Below, piece by piece: positions 1 through 9,103 of a stretch of DNA of 64,000 nucleotides. The DNA comes from Microbacterium sp. LWS13-1.2 (GTDB taxonomy: Bacteria > Actinomycetota > Actinomycetes > Actinomycetales > Microbacteriaceae). The position numbers were made by a program, and so were the translations under genes. The first letter of the stretch is position 1; each line of letters starts with the position of its first letter. The DNA is taken from assembly GCF_040144835.1 (NCBI RefSeq), contig NZ_CP151632.1, forward strand, positions 930,001 through 994,000. Direction: 5' to 3'. The notes beneath the pieces are model-generated. The model was not told the DNA's origin, did not search any database, and saw nothing but the letters and a program-made list of their open reading frames with translations.

Positions 1-42
1 GACGACGGTCGATACCGTGCCTGCGATCAGCGGGATGTCCAT
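1..42 (-). CDS. Partial 5' end of an unidentified gene, possibly a small membrane protein
   Basis: An ATG at position 42 opens a frame that runs off the left edge after 14 codons (MDIPLIAGTVSTVV). The hydrophobic start resembles the first helix of small PQ-loop-like membrane proteins, but this is only an impression from a short peptide. No strong ribosome binding site is visible upstream. It lies downstream of the LuxR-type gene and on the same strand, so the two may be linked. It could also be a chance frame. Confidence 0.3.
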   Translation of the reverse strand, partial: MDIPLIAGTVSTVV

Positions 43-152
43 ATCGCCACGGTAGGTGCACGCGCCCGCGCGCCGCGTCGGGCGAAGAGCCCATGTTCGG
101 TGGGCGCCGCGCATGGGTCATTGTGTGTAGACACCCTCCGATGCGCGACCGG

Positions 153-1775
153 TCAGACCAGCCCGTTCTCGTACGCGTAGGCGGTCGCCGCGGCTCGGGT
201 CGAGATGCCGAGCTTGCCGAAGATGTTGGCGAGGTGCCGCGCGACGGTCTTCTCGCTCAGGGACAGCTTTGCGCCGATGCCCCGGTTCGTGAGGCCCGTC
301 GACACCAGCCGCAGCACCTCGAGCTCGCGCGCGGTGAGGGCGCCGGAGCGCCGATCGCCCATCAGCGCCGCGAGGTCGGCAAGGGCGGGTTCCGCGCCGA
401 GCTCGAGGAACACCGCGCGGGCCGCCTCGAAGTCCGCTCTCGCCGCCTCGGTCTCGCCGCGCGCGCGAAGTGCATGCCCCGCCAGCACCCGGCTGCGGGC
501 CGCCTCGTACGGCGCCCCGACCGCGCTCCACGCGTGCGCGGCGGCGCGCGCCGCCTCGAGGGCCCCTGCCGCGCGCCCCTCACCGAGCAGCACCCTCGCG
601 TCCGCCGTGACGACGGTGGCGTCGAGCATCGGGGTGGCCGTGTCGGGTATCGGTCCGCGAAGCTCCTCCAGCGCGCGACGCGCGGATGCGGGATCGCCCG
701 CCGCCACCTCGATCTCGATGAGCGCAGGCAGGAGGAACCGTCGGGTGACCGGGTCGGCGCCGGCCGCGCTCCGGCGGATCTCCTCCTGCGCCCGCGCCGT
801 GCGTCCGAGCGCGAGGTGGAGAAGCGCGAGGCCGGGCTGCGCCTCCCATCCGGAGTCCGCCGCGCGGCGGTACGACTCCTCGGCGGAGTGGAACGCTCCG
901 CGCAGCCGGGCGAGCTCCCCCAGCTGGTAGGGAGCACCCCAGATCGCCCGGTAGTCGCCCGCCCGGAAGCGCGACAGCGCGAGATCGACGGCCGTCGAAG
1001 CCTCGGCCCACGCGCCCCGCACGAGGAGGAGCGCCGCCTCGAGCGCATGACACTGCCCGCTGAAGGCGATCAGCTGCGGCTGCTCGCCGCACCACCGAGC
1101 CAGCACGGCGGTCCACGCGTCCGCGCGCTCCAGGTCGAAGGCCAGCAGGGCGTCCGGGACCGAGGCACAGGCGATCACGCCGCTCGGCAGCGGCGGGACA
1201 TCGCCGGCTGCGACGGCGGCCATCGCCAGGTCCAGGCATGCGAAGCCCTCGGCCGGCGACCCCGCCTCGATCAGCGACTTGCCGAGGCCGAGTCTCGTGA
1301 ACGCCGCGAGCTCCCGATCGCCCGCGCGCTCGGCGACATCGAGGATCTCCTCGAAGGAGTGGACCGCCTCGGCGGCGTTCCCGCTGCCCAGCTGCCCGAC
1401 GGCCGGCGCCAGCCGGACGAAGCCCGCCAGCGCGCCGGGCTCGGCCATCGCCCCCGCGATCCGCATCGCGCGCGCGGCCCACATCACGCTGTTGGTGAAG
1501 TCGCCCTGCTCGATGAGGGTCAGCGCCAGCCACCCCGCCGAGCGCGCAGCGCCCGCGGTGTCCTGCGCGCCGAGGTGCGCCGAGTAGGCCCGCGACAGCG
1601 CGTCGACGGATACACGCGGCTCACCGCGGAGCAGCGCGGCCGTCGCGAGCGTCTCGAGATCGGATGCCCCGAGCCCGACGCGCGCATCGACACGTGCGAG
1701 CAGCTCGAGCGCGTCTGCCCAGCGCCGGTCCGCCGACGCGGTTCGGCCGGCGTCCAGGTCGCTGGAGATGATCAT
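153..1775 (-). CDS. LuxR-family transcriptional regulator with a helical-repeat sensor region
   Basis: The protein has 540 residues. The last ~65 form a LuxR/FixJ-type helix-turn-helix: LTARELEVLRLVSTGLTN, then a recognition helix containing LSEKTVARHLANIFGKLG. The preceding ~470 residues are Ala/Leu/Glu-rich helical pairs typical of TPR repeats, as in the C-terminal half of MalT/LAL regulators. I see no N-terminal P-loop, so it is shorter than true LAL ATPases. The ATG is preceded by GGGAGA about six bases upstream, which supports this start. It should bind DNA in the cytoplasm; its ligand and targets cannot be read from the sequence. Confidence 0.85.
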   Translation of the reverse strand: MIISSDLDAGRTASADRRWADALELLARVDARVGLGASDLETLATAALLRGEPRVSVDALSRAYSAHLGAQDTAGAARSAGWLALTLIEQGDFTNSVMWAARAMRIAGAMAEPGALAGFVRLAPAVGQLGSGNAAEAVHSFEEILDVAERAGDRELAAFTRLGLGKSLIEAGSPAEGFACLDLAMAAVAAGDVPPLPSGVIACASVPDALLAFDLERADAWTAVLARWCGEQPQLIAFSGQCHALEAALLLVRGAWAEASTAVDLALSRFRAGDYRAIWGAPYQLGELARLRGAFHSAEESYRRAADSGWEAQPGLALLHLALGRTARAQEEIRRSAAGADPVTRRFLLPALIEIEVAAGDPASARRALEELRGPIPDTATPMLDATVVTADARVLLGEGRAAGALEAARAAAHAWSAVGAPYEAARSRVLAGHALRARGETEAARADFEAARAVFLELGAEPALADLAALMGDRRSGALTARELEVLRLVSTGLTNRGIGAKLSLSEKTVARHLANIFGKLGISTRAAATAYAYENGLV

Positions 1776-1930
1776 GTCGCTCTCCCGTCGGTCGCGTCCC
1801 GGCCACGGGTCGGCACCGGCGCCCGTCGGATCCTGCGCGAAACGTACCGCCGCCGAGACGCGGCCCGCAAGGCGCGCGCCGCGCCGCAGACCTTCCGCCC
1901 CGCGCGGGCGGCGATTCCGACAGGTCCGTA

Positions 1931-2833
1931 TCAGGCGTCGATCAGGTCGAGCAGCCAGCGGGCACCGCGGACGGCGGCTCCGGTAGCCGTCGCCCTCCCG
2001 GCCAGGCCGCGGTCGCTCGTGACGACCGTCACGACACGTCCGCGCGCCACCGCCTGCTCGGCGGCCACGACGATCGCGTCGTCACCGGACGCCGTGGCCC
2101 GCACCACCTCGACGCCGTCGGCGTCTGCCACGGACCGCGCCTGCCCCTCGACGACGGCGGTCCATTCGGGGTACCAAGTGTGCTCGGGCAGGTCGAGAAC
2201 GGATGCCGGCACCCCACGCCCGGCGAGGCCCGCGATCCGCGAGATCAGGCGCGCGGCGGCGCCCGCGCGGTCGTTCCACCAGCCGTCGGGCACCGAGCCC
2301 ATGACGTTGGCGACGTCCACGATGGCGGCCGGCCGCACATCGACGAGACCGCGCAGCACCTCCCACGATGCCGCGAAGCCGGGGTGGAGCGGATAGCCGA
2401 TGACCTCGCCCACCGGCACCCATGCCAGCTCGTGGCTCTCGGGGTCGCTGATGACGGGCTCGAAGGGCCGGACGACGTCGCCGACGACAGTGGTGTAGCT
2501 CCAGTAGCCGAGATCGAGAACGCTCAGCAGGCGCGGCTGCACGGCGGCCTCGGGGACGCGCGCCTCCTCTGCGGCTTCGCGGAAGGCTCCATCGCACGCC
2601 GACTCGCCCTCGTGGCGCGCTCCTCCGGGCAGCGCCCAGGTATCGCCGAAGTGACTCCACGAGACCCGGTGCTGCAGCAGCACCCCTCGCTCGGCATCCA
2701 CCGCGAGCAGTCCAGCGGCACCGAAGCGGCCCCAGTACCGCTCCCCCGTGGGTGCGACCACCCACGCGTCACCCGGGTCGCGCGGCCCGTGAGGGCGCCG
2801 GGGCTCGCCGGGGGCGGGGGGCTCGATCGTCAC
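1931..2833 (-). CDS. Nudix hydrolase fused to a C-terminal NYN (YacP-like) ribonuclease-type domain
   Basis: The protein has 300 residues. Residues ~35-150 form a Nudix domain with its box at ~70-92 (GARHEGE, then REAAEEARV). The usual glycine of EExGU is Arg here, while the metal-binding REUxEE core is kept. Residues ~168-298 begin IVDVANVMGS and contain SGDDAIVVAA and VVTSDRGLAGRA, the acidic-cluster pattern of NYN/PIN-like nucleases such as YacP. Expected roles are hydrolysis of a nucleoside diphosphate derivative plus RNA or nucleotide cleavage; substrates are unknown. The start is GTG, preceded by AAAGG. The gene is divergent from the acetyltransferase. Confidence 0.82.
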   Translation of the reverse strand: MTIEPPAPGEPRRPHGPRDPGDAWVVAPTGERYWGRFGAAGLLAVDAERGVLLQHRVSWSHFGDTWALPGGARHEGESACDGAFREAAEEARVPEAAVQPRLLSVLDLGYWSYTTVVGDVVRPFEPVISDPESHELAWVPVGEVIGYPLHPGFAASWEVLRGLVDVRPAAIVDVANVMGSVPDGWWNDRAGAAARLISRIAGLAGRGVPASVLDLPEHTWYPEWTAVVEGQARSVADADGVEVVRATASGDDAIVVAAEQAVARGRVVTVVTSDRGLAGRATATGAAVRGARWLLDLIDA

Positions 2834-2934
2834 TGTACCGGCCTTTCGTTCACCATCAGCCTGTCACTCTACCGAGCCACGGGCGGGTGACCGGACCGCC
2901 GGCCGTCACGCGAGGGCTCGCCAGAATGGACGCT

Positions 2935-3360
2935 ATGGACTACGACATCGACGACGACCCCGCCCGCATCCAGCACGATGTCGTGTGGGCCTGGCTGTCG
3001 ACGGAGGCCTACTGGGGACGCTGGCGCACGCGCGCTGACGTCGAGACCCAGATCGGCAATGCCTGGCGCGTCGTCGGTGCGTATCGCAGCGATACCGGCG
3101 AGCAGGTCGGGTTCGCTCGCGCAGTGTCGGACGGCGTCGGCTTCGCCTACCTCGCCGACGTGTTCTTGCTCGACGAGCATCGCGGCCACGGGCTCGGCAA
3201 GCTGCTGCTGCAGCTTATGATCGACGACGGGCCCGGGCGCGACCTGCGGTGGACGCTCTTCACCGGCGACGCGCACGGCCTGTACCGGCAGTTCGGCTTC
3301 GCCGAGCCCGACGAGACCGCCATGGTGCGACCGGCATTCGCCCACCGCACCGGCGGGTGA
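2935..3360 (+). CDS. GNAT family N-acetyltransferase
   Basis: This 141-residue protein has the GNAT fold. Motif A is LADVFLLDEHRGHGLGKLLL, whose RGHGLGK loop binds the acetyl-CoA pyrophosphate. LYRQFGF near the C-terminus is the usual motif B region. The acceptor is unknown. Two in-frame ATGs lie nine bases apart at 2926 and 2935. I prefer 2935 because CAGAAT, seven bases before it, looks like the -10 box of a leaderless transcript and would overlap the 2926 ATG. The stop codon is part of a strong hairpin shared with the convergent der operon. Confidence 0.85.
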   Translation: MDYDIDDDPARIQHDVVWAWLSTEAYWGRWRTRADVETQIGNAWRVVGAYRSDTGEQVGFARAVSDGVGFAYLADVFLLDEHRGHGLGKLLLQLMIDDGPGRDLRWTLFTGDAHGLYRQFGFAEPDETAMVRPAFAHRTGG

Positions 3361-3387
3361 CGGATGCCGCGACCCGCGGCATCCGTC
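3359..3387. terminator. Bidirectional hairpin terminator between the acetyltransferase gene and der
   Basis: GACGGATGCCGCG pairs perfectly with CGCGGCATCCGTC over 13 bp around the loop ACC. It sits between two convergent genes and begins inside the acetyltransferase stop codon. No long U-tract follows on either side, as is usual in GC-rich actinobacteria. The stem carries one GGATGCC in each orientation. Confidence 0.75.
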
Positions 3388-3412
3388 CTCCCCGCGGTTG
3401 CGGCGGCGGGCG

Positions 3413-4954
3413 TCAGCGCTGGCGGCGCTCGCGCACCCGCATGTTGATGACGATCGGGGTGCCCTCGAAGCCGTACAGCTCCCGGAGGCGGCGTTGGATG
3501 AACCGACGGTAGCCCGGGTCGAGGAAGCCCGTGGTGAACAGCACGAAGGTCGGCGGGCGCGTGGACGCCTGGGTGCCGAACAGGATGCGCGGTTGCTTGC
3601 CGCCCCGCAGCGGGTGCGGGTGCTCGGCGATGAGCTCCGACAGGAAGGCGTTGAACTTGCCGGTCGGGATGCGCTGGTCCCACGACTCGAGCGCGGTCTC
3701 GAGCGCCGGCACGAGCTTGTCGAGGTGGCGTCCGGTGCGCGCCGAGATGTTCACGCGGGGCGCCCACGCGACGTGGGCGAGGTCCTGCTCGATCTCGCGC
3801 TCGAGGTAGCGGCGGCGGTCCTGCCCGTCCATGTCGTCGTCGTTGAGGCGGTCCCACTTGTTGAAGGCGAGCACGAGTGCGCGCCCCGACTCCAGCACCA
3901 GGTCGATGATTCGCACGTCCTGCTCGCTGAGCGGCTGCGTGACGTCGAGCACCACGACGGCGACCTCCGCCTTCTCCAGCGCGGCCGACGTGCGCAGCGA
4001 CGCGTAGAAGTCCGCGCCCTGCTGCAGGTGCACGCGGCGACGGATGCCGGCGGTGTCGACGAAGCGCCACAGCTTGCCGCCGACCTCGACGATCTCATCG
4101 ACGGGGTCGCGGGTGGTGCCCGCGAGCTCGTTGACGACGACGCGCTCCTCGCCCGCGGCCTTGTTGAGCAGGGACGACTTGCCGACGTTCGGGCGTCCGA
4201 GGATCGCGACGCGGCGCGGGCCGCCGATCTCGTGCTTGGCGACCGCCGACACGTCGGGCAGCACCTTGACGATCTCGTCGAGCAGGTCGGCGACGCCACG
4301 GCCGTGGATCGCCGAGACCGGGTACGGCTCACCGAGGCCGAGGTTCCACAGGGCCGCGGCCTCGGGCTCCTGACGGGCGTCATCGATCTTGTTGGCGACG
4401 AGGAAGACGGGCTTGCCGGCCTTGCGCAGCAGGCGCACGACGTGCTCGTCGGTGGAGGTGGCGCCCACCATGGCGTCGACGACGAACATCACGACGTCCG
4501 ACAGGTCGATCGCGACCTCGGCCTGCAGCGCGACGGAGCGGTCGATGCCCTTGGCGTCGGGCTCCCACCCGCCGGTGTCGACGATCGTGAACCGGCGATC
4601 CATCCACTCCGCCTTGTACGTGACGCGGTCGCGCGTGACGCCGGGGGTGTCCTCCACGACGGCCTCGCGGCGGCCGAGGATGCGGTTCACCAGGGCGGAC
4701 TTGCCGACGTTGGGCCGGCCGACGATGGCGACGACGGGCAGCGCGGGGAGGAACTCGATGCCGTCCTCGCCGCGCACCAGCCCAGCGAGCAGCTCGGCGT
4801 CCTCCGGGTCGAGGTCGTACTCCTCGAGGCCGGCGCGCAGGGCGGCGGCACGCTGTTCGGCGAGGTCGTCGTCCAGCGCGGCGAGGTTCTCCGCGAGGTG
4901 GTCGTCGGCGGTGTCTTCGAACTCGTCGAAGTCGGCGGGGTTGTCGGCGGCCAT
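3413..4954 (-). CDS. der: Ribosome biogenesis GTPase Der (EngA)
   Basis: The protein has 513 residues and the two tandem G domains diagnostic of Der. G1 of the first is GRPNVGKS at ~79-86, with DTPGVTRD and DTGGW following. The second G1 is GRPNVGKS at ~253-260. The C-terminal KH-like domain ends in [10 protein letters not shown]. An acidic extension of ~65 residues precedes the first G domain, which is common in actinobacterial Der. It assists 50S subunit assembly in the cytoplasm. The ATG is one base downstream of the cmk stop, so the two are cotranscribed. Confidence 0.97.
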   Translation of the reverse strand: MAADNPADFDEFEDTADDHLAENLAALDDDLAEQRAAALRAGLEEYDLDPEDAELLAGLVRGEDGIEFLPALPVVAIVGRPNVGKSALVNRILGRREAVVEDTPGVTRDRVTYKAEWMDRRFTIVDTGGWEPDAKGIDRSVALQAEVAIDLSDVVMFVVDAMVGATSTDEHVVRLLRKAGKPVFLVANKIDDARQEPEAAALWNLGLGEPYPVSAIHGRGVADLLDEIVKVLPDVSAVAKHEIGGPRRVAILGRPNVGKSSLLNKAAGEERVVVNELAGTTRDPVDEIVEVGGKLWRFVDTAGIRRRVHLQQGADFYASLRTSAALEKAEVAVVVLDVTQPLSEQDVRIIDLVLESGRALVLAFNKWDRLNDDDMDGQDRRRYLEREIEQDLAHVAWAPRVNISARTGRHLDKLVPALETALESWDQRIPTGKFNAFLSELIAEHPHPLRGGKQPRILFGTQASTRPPTFVLFTTGFLDPGYRRFIQRRLRELYGFEGTPIVINMRVRERRQR

Positions 4955-4955
4955 C

Positions 4956-5711
4956 TCAGGCTCCTGTCTGCAGTGGGTCGACCGCGGGGGCGCCCTGGAT
5001 CATCGGGGCCGGCTCTGCGGCCCGGATCACGCCGAGCACGGCGTCCACGGTCTGGTCGAAATCGAGGTGGGTCGAGTCGACGACGTCGACGCCGGGTGCG
5101 GCGGTGAGGAAGTCGACGACGGCCGAGTCGGAGGCGTCGCGCCGGTGGAGTGCGGCGGCGACGGCCGCGGCATCCTGCGTCGTCACCTCGGCGCTCCGAC
5201 GGGCCGCGCGCACCTCCGGTGCCGCGGTGAGGAGGATGCGCACGGGGGCGTCGGGCGCGACGACCGTCGTGATGTCGCGGCCTTCGACGACGACACCGGG
5301 ACGCCCGGAGGCCGCGACCAGCGCGCGGAACATCCGGTTCACGGACTCGCGCACGGCGGGGACGCGGGCGACGCCGCTCACGGCATCCGACACGCGGGGC
5401 TCGCGAATCGCCTCGGTCACGTCTGCCGCGCCGACACGCACCCAGTACGCATCGGGATCCAGCGAGATCGCGTAGTCGAAATCGCCGGTGACGTCGAGGA
5501 TGGATGCCGCATCCGACGTGTCGACGCCGCGCTCGAGGGCGTGCCACGCCAGTGCGCGGTAGGCGGCGCCGGTGTCGAGGTACCCGTAGCCGAGACGGCG
5601 GGCGACCTGCTTCGAGACGCTCGACTTGCCGCTGCCGGCAGGCCCGTCGATGGCGACGACGACGACGCCTGCGCTGCCGTCCGTCGCGGCGGAGGTCGAG
5701 GAGTCAGTCAT
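4956..5711 (-). CDS. cmk: (d)CMP kinase (cytidylate kinase)
   Basis: This cytoplasmic kinase phosphorylates CMP and dCMP with ATP. The P-loop [13 protein letters not shown] is near the N-terminus, followed by [24 protein letters not shown] lies mid-protein and [15 protein letters not shown] in the lid region; all are characteristic of CMP kinases. The preferred ATG at 5711 gives 251 residues and overlaps the tyrA stop by eight bases, suggesting translational coupling. A frame-compatible start at 5726 is less likely because it lies deeper inside tyrA. Confidence 0.95.
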   Translation of the reverse strand: MTDSSTSAATDGSAGVVVVAIDGPAGSGKSSVSKQVARRLGYGYLDTGAAYRALAWHALERGVDTSDAASILDVTGDFDYAISLDPDAYWVRVGAADVTEAIREPRVSDAVSGVARVPAVRESVNRMFRALVAASGRPGVVVEGRDITTVVAPDAPVRILLTAAPEVRAARRSAEVTTQDAAAVAAALHRRDASDSAVVDFLTAAPGVDVVDSTHLDFDQTVDAVLGVIRAAEPAPMIQGAPAVDPLQTGA

Positions 5712-6846
5712 TGGTGGTGCTCGCAATCTTCCAGCCGCGCGACTCGAGGCCGTCGACGGCTCGGCGCACGGCGCTCGGGACGACGCTGATCTCGGCGAGG
5801 CCGAACTGGGCGCCCGGCGAGTGCTCGAGGCGCAGGTCTTCCACGTTCACGGCGAGCTCGCCGAGCTCGCCGAACAGACGGCCGAGCTGGCCGGGGGTGT
5901 CGTCGACCATGACGACGACCTGCTCGAAGCGGCGGTTCTGGCCGTGCTTGCCGGGCAGGCGCTCGACGCCGTCGTTGCCGCGACGGATCGTGTCGGCGAC
6001 GGCGCGGCGCGAGCCGGGGGCGTCGGGCGCGCGCAACGCGTCGGCGACGGCGGTCAGGTCGGTCGCCAGCAGATCGAGCACGTCGACGACGGGCGCCGCG
6101 TTGGCCCCGAGGATCTGCACCCACAGTTCGGGGGCGGATGCCGCGATGCGGGTCGTGTCGCGCACGCCCTGGCCCGCGAGGCGCAGCGACCCGTCGGGCG
6201 CGTCGACGAAGCGACCGGCGAGGAGGCTGGCGACGAGCTGCGGCACGTGCGAGACGAGTGCGACCGCACGGTCGTGGTCTTCGGGACTCATCTCGAGCGG
6301 CGTCGCGCCGAGATCGAGCGCCAGACCCTCCACGAGGGCGAGGTCCGCCGACGGCGTCTCCTCGTCGCGGCACACCACCCACGGCCGCCCGACGAAGATG
6401 TCGGCGCGCGCCGAGATCGCTCCCCCGCGCTCGCGCCCGGCCAGCGGGTGAGAGCCGATGTAATGCGTGAGGTCGACGCCGCGCTCGCGGAGCGTGCGGA
6501 GAGGCTCGAGCTTGACGCTCGCGACATCCGTCACGACGGCGCCCGGGTAGCGGGCGAGCTCGCGCTGGATGACGTCAGCGGTGACGTCGGGCGGCACCGC
6601 GACGACGACGAGGGACGGATGGTCGGAGTCGGCGGCAGGCCGGCCCGCCCCGTAATCGACGGCCAGGCGCAGCTGCGATGGCGAGGTGTCGTCGAGGGCC
6701 ACGTCGACGCCCCGTGCGGTCAGCGCGTGGCCGATGCTGGCTCCGAGAAGGCCTGCGCCGACGATCCGCACCGTGCCCTGCACGCGCGGAGCGAGCGCGG
6801 ACTCTCCGGCGCGCTCGCGCGCCGAGGTCGGCCTCGTGTCGGTCAC
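5704..6846 (-). CDS. tyrA: Prephenate dehydrogenase
   Basis: TyrA catalyses NAD(P)-dependent oxidative decarboxylation of prephenate in tyrosine synthesis. The Rossmann motif [10 protein letters not shown] lies near residue 30. [12 protein letters not shown] is the conserved substrate-site His region, and the last ~75 residues resemble an ACT-like regulatory domain ([20 protein letters not shown]). GTG at 6846 is chosen because AGGAG sits six bases upstream. Longer in-frame starts reach back into rluB and lack such a site. The protein has 380 residues. Confidence 0.94.
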   Translation of the reverse strand: MTDTRPTSARERAGESALAPRVQGTVRIVGAGLLGASIGHALTARGVDVALDDTSPSQLRLAVDYGAGRPAADSDHPSLVVVAVPPDVTADVIQRELARYPGAVVTDVASVKLEPLRTLRERGVDLTHYIGSHPLAGRERGGAISARADIFVGRPWVVCRDEETPSADLALVEGLALDLGATPLEMSPEDHDRAVALVSHVPQLVASLLAGRFVDAPDGSLRLAGQGVRDTTRIAASAPELWVQILGANAAPVVDVLDLLATDLTAVADALRAPDAPGSRRAVADTIRRGNDGVERLPGKHGQNRRFEQVVVMVDDTPGQLGRLFGELGELAVNVEDLRLEHSPGAQFGLAEISVVPSAVRRAVDGLESRGWKIASTTND

Positions 6847-6880
6847 TTGCGTCTCCTGTTCGCCCCACAGAGAGGGATCT

Positions 6881-7714
6881 TCACTCCGCGGACTGATCGC
6901 CGTCGCGGGCATCGGGCGCGTCCTCCGCCGGCGTGGAAGAAGTCGCACTGCGCGCGAGAGTCAGCAGAGCGCCCCGCTCCACTTTAGTCAACTCGCGGGC
7001 GCGCCCGGCTGGCAGGGTTCCCAGGTGGAGCGGCCCGAACTGCCGCCGCACGAGCTCGACGACCGGATGCCCGACCGCCGCCATCATGCGGCGCACGATC
7101 CGGTTGCGGCCCGAATGGAGCGTGAGCTCCACGAGCGACCCGCCGCCTTCAGCCGAGGACGACAGCAGCCGGGCCTTGTCGGCGGCGATCGGGCCGTCCT
7201 CGAGCTCGACGCCGCGGACGAGCCTCTGGATGGTCTGCGGCGTCACCCGTCCGTCCACCTTGGCGATGTACACCTTGGTGACGCCGAACGAGGGGTGGGC
7301 CAGCACGTGCGCCAGCTCGCCGTCGTTCGTGAGGACGAGCAGTCCGCTGGTCTCGGCATCCAATCGGCCCACGTTGTAGAGCCGCTCGTCCCAGTCCTTC
7401 GTGAAACGGCGGAGGTCCGGGCGACCACGGTCGTCCTTCATCGAGCTCACGACGCCGGTGGGCTTGTTGAGCATGACGTAGCGCTTGGACTGGTCGAGTT
7501 GCACGGCGGTGCCGTCGACGTCGACCAGGTCGTTCTCGGGGTCGATGCGCGAGCCGAGCTCGGTGACGACCTCGCCGTTGACGCGGACGCGGCCCGCGAC
7601 GATGAGGTCCTCGGCGACCCGCCGCGATGCGACCCCGGCGTTCGCCAGCACCTTCTGCAGGCGCACGCCCTCGGTGGACTCCGCGCCCGGTCCCTGTGCC
7701 GCTCCGCCGGTCAT
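6881..7714 (-). CDS. rluB: 23S rRNA pseudouridine synthase, RluB/RsuA family
   Basis: The protein has 277 residues. An N-terminal S4 RNA-binding domain (VRLQKVLANAGVASRR) is followed by the RsuA-like catalytic domain with GRLDAETSGLLVLTNDG, whose Asp is the nucleophile. RNRIVRRMMAAVGHPV is the other conserved block. The C-terminal ~25 residues are low complexity. It isomerises a uridine in rRNA. The ATG overlaps the scpB stop by four bases (ATGA). This scpA-scpB-rluB order is common in Gram-positive bacteria. Confidence 0.94.
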   Translation of the reverse strand: MTGGAAQGPGAESTEGVRLQKVLANAGVASRRVAEDLIVAGRVRVNGEVVTELGSRIDPENDLVDVDGTAVQLDQSKRYVMLNKPTGVVSSMKDDRGRPDLRRFTKDWDERLYNVGRLDAETSGLLVLTNDGELAHVLAHPSFGVTKVYIAKVDGRVTPQTIQRLVRGVELEDGPIAADKARLLSSSAEGGGSLVELTLHSGRNRIVRRMMAAVGHPVVELVRRQFGPLHLGTLPAGRARELTKVERGALLTLARSATSSTPAEDAPDARDGDQSAE

Positions 7715-8310
7715 CGACGTATCCCTTCGTCCAGGCTGTCGCCGACCTCGTCCGCGCCGTCCAGCAGCGGTGAGATGTGCGGAAGCTCGTCCAGTGAGTT
7801 GATGCCGAGATGCACGAGGAGCGCGTCGGTCGTGCCGTAGTTGATGGCGCCGGTCTCGGCATCCGCGAAGAGCTCGGTGATGAGCCCGCGCGCCAGCAGC
7901 GTCCGCACGACCGAGTCCACGTTCACCGCGCGGATCGACGCGACCTGGCTGCGGGTCACCGGCTGCTTGTAGGCGATCACGGCGAGCGTCTCGAGCGCCG
8001 CCTGCGACAGCCGCGACGGCGCCTGGCCGCCGACGAACTCGCTGACGAGGTCGTCGAGCTCCTCGCGGACGTACAGGCGCCAGCCGCCGCCGACCTCGCG
8101 CAGCTCGAAGCCGCGCACGGGCCCGCCGGACTTGCCGTCGTAGTCGTCGACGAGCGCCTCGATCGCCTGCCGCACCGCGGGCACGGGGGCGCCGACCGCT
8201 GCCGCGAGGCTCACCAGGCTCTGCGGCTCCTCGACGATCAGCAGGATCGCCTCGAGCCGCCGCGCGACGTCGGTCGTGATCGGGGAGTTCGGCGCAGCGT
8301 CATCGGTCAT
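7711..8310 (-). CDS. scpB: Segregation and condensation protein ScpB
   Basis: ScpB is the winged-helix dimer subunit of the SMC-ScpAB condensin. The 199-residue protein has two winged-helix units and the conserved stretches ALETLAVIAYKQPVTRSQV and RGLITELFADAETGAINYGTT. It starts 11 bases inside the end of scpA and overlaps rluB by four bases. It acts on the nucleoid with ScpA and an SMC protein encoded elsewhere. Confidence 0.95.
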   Translation of the reverse strand: MTDDAAPNSPITTDVARRLEAILLIVEEPQSLVSLAAAVGAPVPAVRQAIEALVDDYDGKSGGPVRGFELREVGGGWRLYVREELDDLVSEFVGGQAPSRLSQAALETLAVIAYKQPVTRSQVASIRAVNVDSVVRTLLARGLITELFADAETGAINYGTTDALLVHLGINSLDELPHISPLLDGADEVGDSLDEGIRR

Positions 8311-9103
8311 AGTCGGCTCCCAGGGTGGCGAGGTTCTCGTCGCTCCAGCGCTGCGCGCTCCAGCGGAGGGTCAGCTCGCCGAGCGGCTCGAGCTGTTCGA
8401 AGGACAGGGCGGCGTGGCGGTACAGCTCCAGCACCGACAGGAATCGCGCCACGACGACACCCGGCTGGCCGACCCCCGCGATGAGCTCGCGGAACGTCAG
8501 GGATCCGGCATCCCGCAGCAGCGTCACCACGATCGCGGCCTGCTCACGGATGCTGACCAGCGGCGCATGCAGGTGGTCGAACCCGATGCGCGGGATCTCT
8601 TTCGGAGTCATCGCCAGCAGCGCGAGGGCCGCGAAATCGTCGGGGCTCAGCGACCAGACCAGCTCCGGCACCGCCTGCCGGTACTTCTCGTCGAGCCGCA
8701 CCGACCGCGTGTGGCGTACGCCCTCGCGCCGGAGGCAGCGCTCGAACCACGCCGAGACCTCCTTGAACGCACGGTATTGCAAGAGGCGCGCGAACAGCAG
8801 GTCGCGCGCCTCGAGCAGGGCGACGGACTCGGCGTCCACCAGCTCCCCCTGGGGCAGGAGCCCGGCGACCTTCATGTCGAGGAGCGTCGCGGCGACGACG
8901 AGGAACTCGGACGCTTCGTCCAGGTCCTCATCGGGACCCAGATCTCGCAGGTAGGCGATGAAGTCGTTCGTCACGAGCGAGAGCGACACCTCGGTGATGT
9001 CGAGCTCGTGCTTCGAGATCAGCGTCAGCAGCAGGTCGAACGGTCCGTCGAAGTTCGCCAGCGCGACGCGGAACCCAGAGTCCTGATCAGGCGACAGCGC
9101 CAC
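8300..9103 (-). CDS. scpA: Segregation and condensation protein ScpA (kleisin)
   Basis: The N-terminal helical domain FRVALANFDGPFDLLLTLI and the tract LDITEVSLSLVTNDFIAYL are signatures of ScpA, the kleisin that bridges the SMC heads. The C-terminal winged helix contains LRDAGSLTFRELI. GTG at 9103 is chosen because the conserved region begins shortly after it; the longer frame extends into parA with no similarity. The gene overlaps the parA end by 17 bases. The protein has 267 residues. Confidence 0.93.
   Translation of the reverse strand: MALSPDQDSGFRVALANFDGPFDLLLTLISKHELDITEVSLSLVTNDFIAYLRDLGPDEDLDEASEFLVVAATLLDMKVAGLLPQGELVDAESVALLEARDLLFARLLQYRAFKEVSAWFERCLRREGVRHTRSVRLDEKYRQAVPELVWSLSPDDFAALALLAMTPKEIPRIGFDHLHAPLVSIREQAAIVVTLLRDAGSLTFRELIAGVGQPGVVVARFLSVLELYRHAALSFEQLEPLGELTLRWSAQRWSDENLATLGADYDR

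Noticed and set aside
93..2396. A 767-codon plus-strand frame opposite the LuxR-type and Nudix-NYN genes
   Set aside because: Its translation is Arg/Ala-rich and low complexity, with no domain. It is the antisense shadow of two recognisable genes, as expected in GC-rich DNA.
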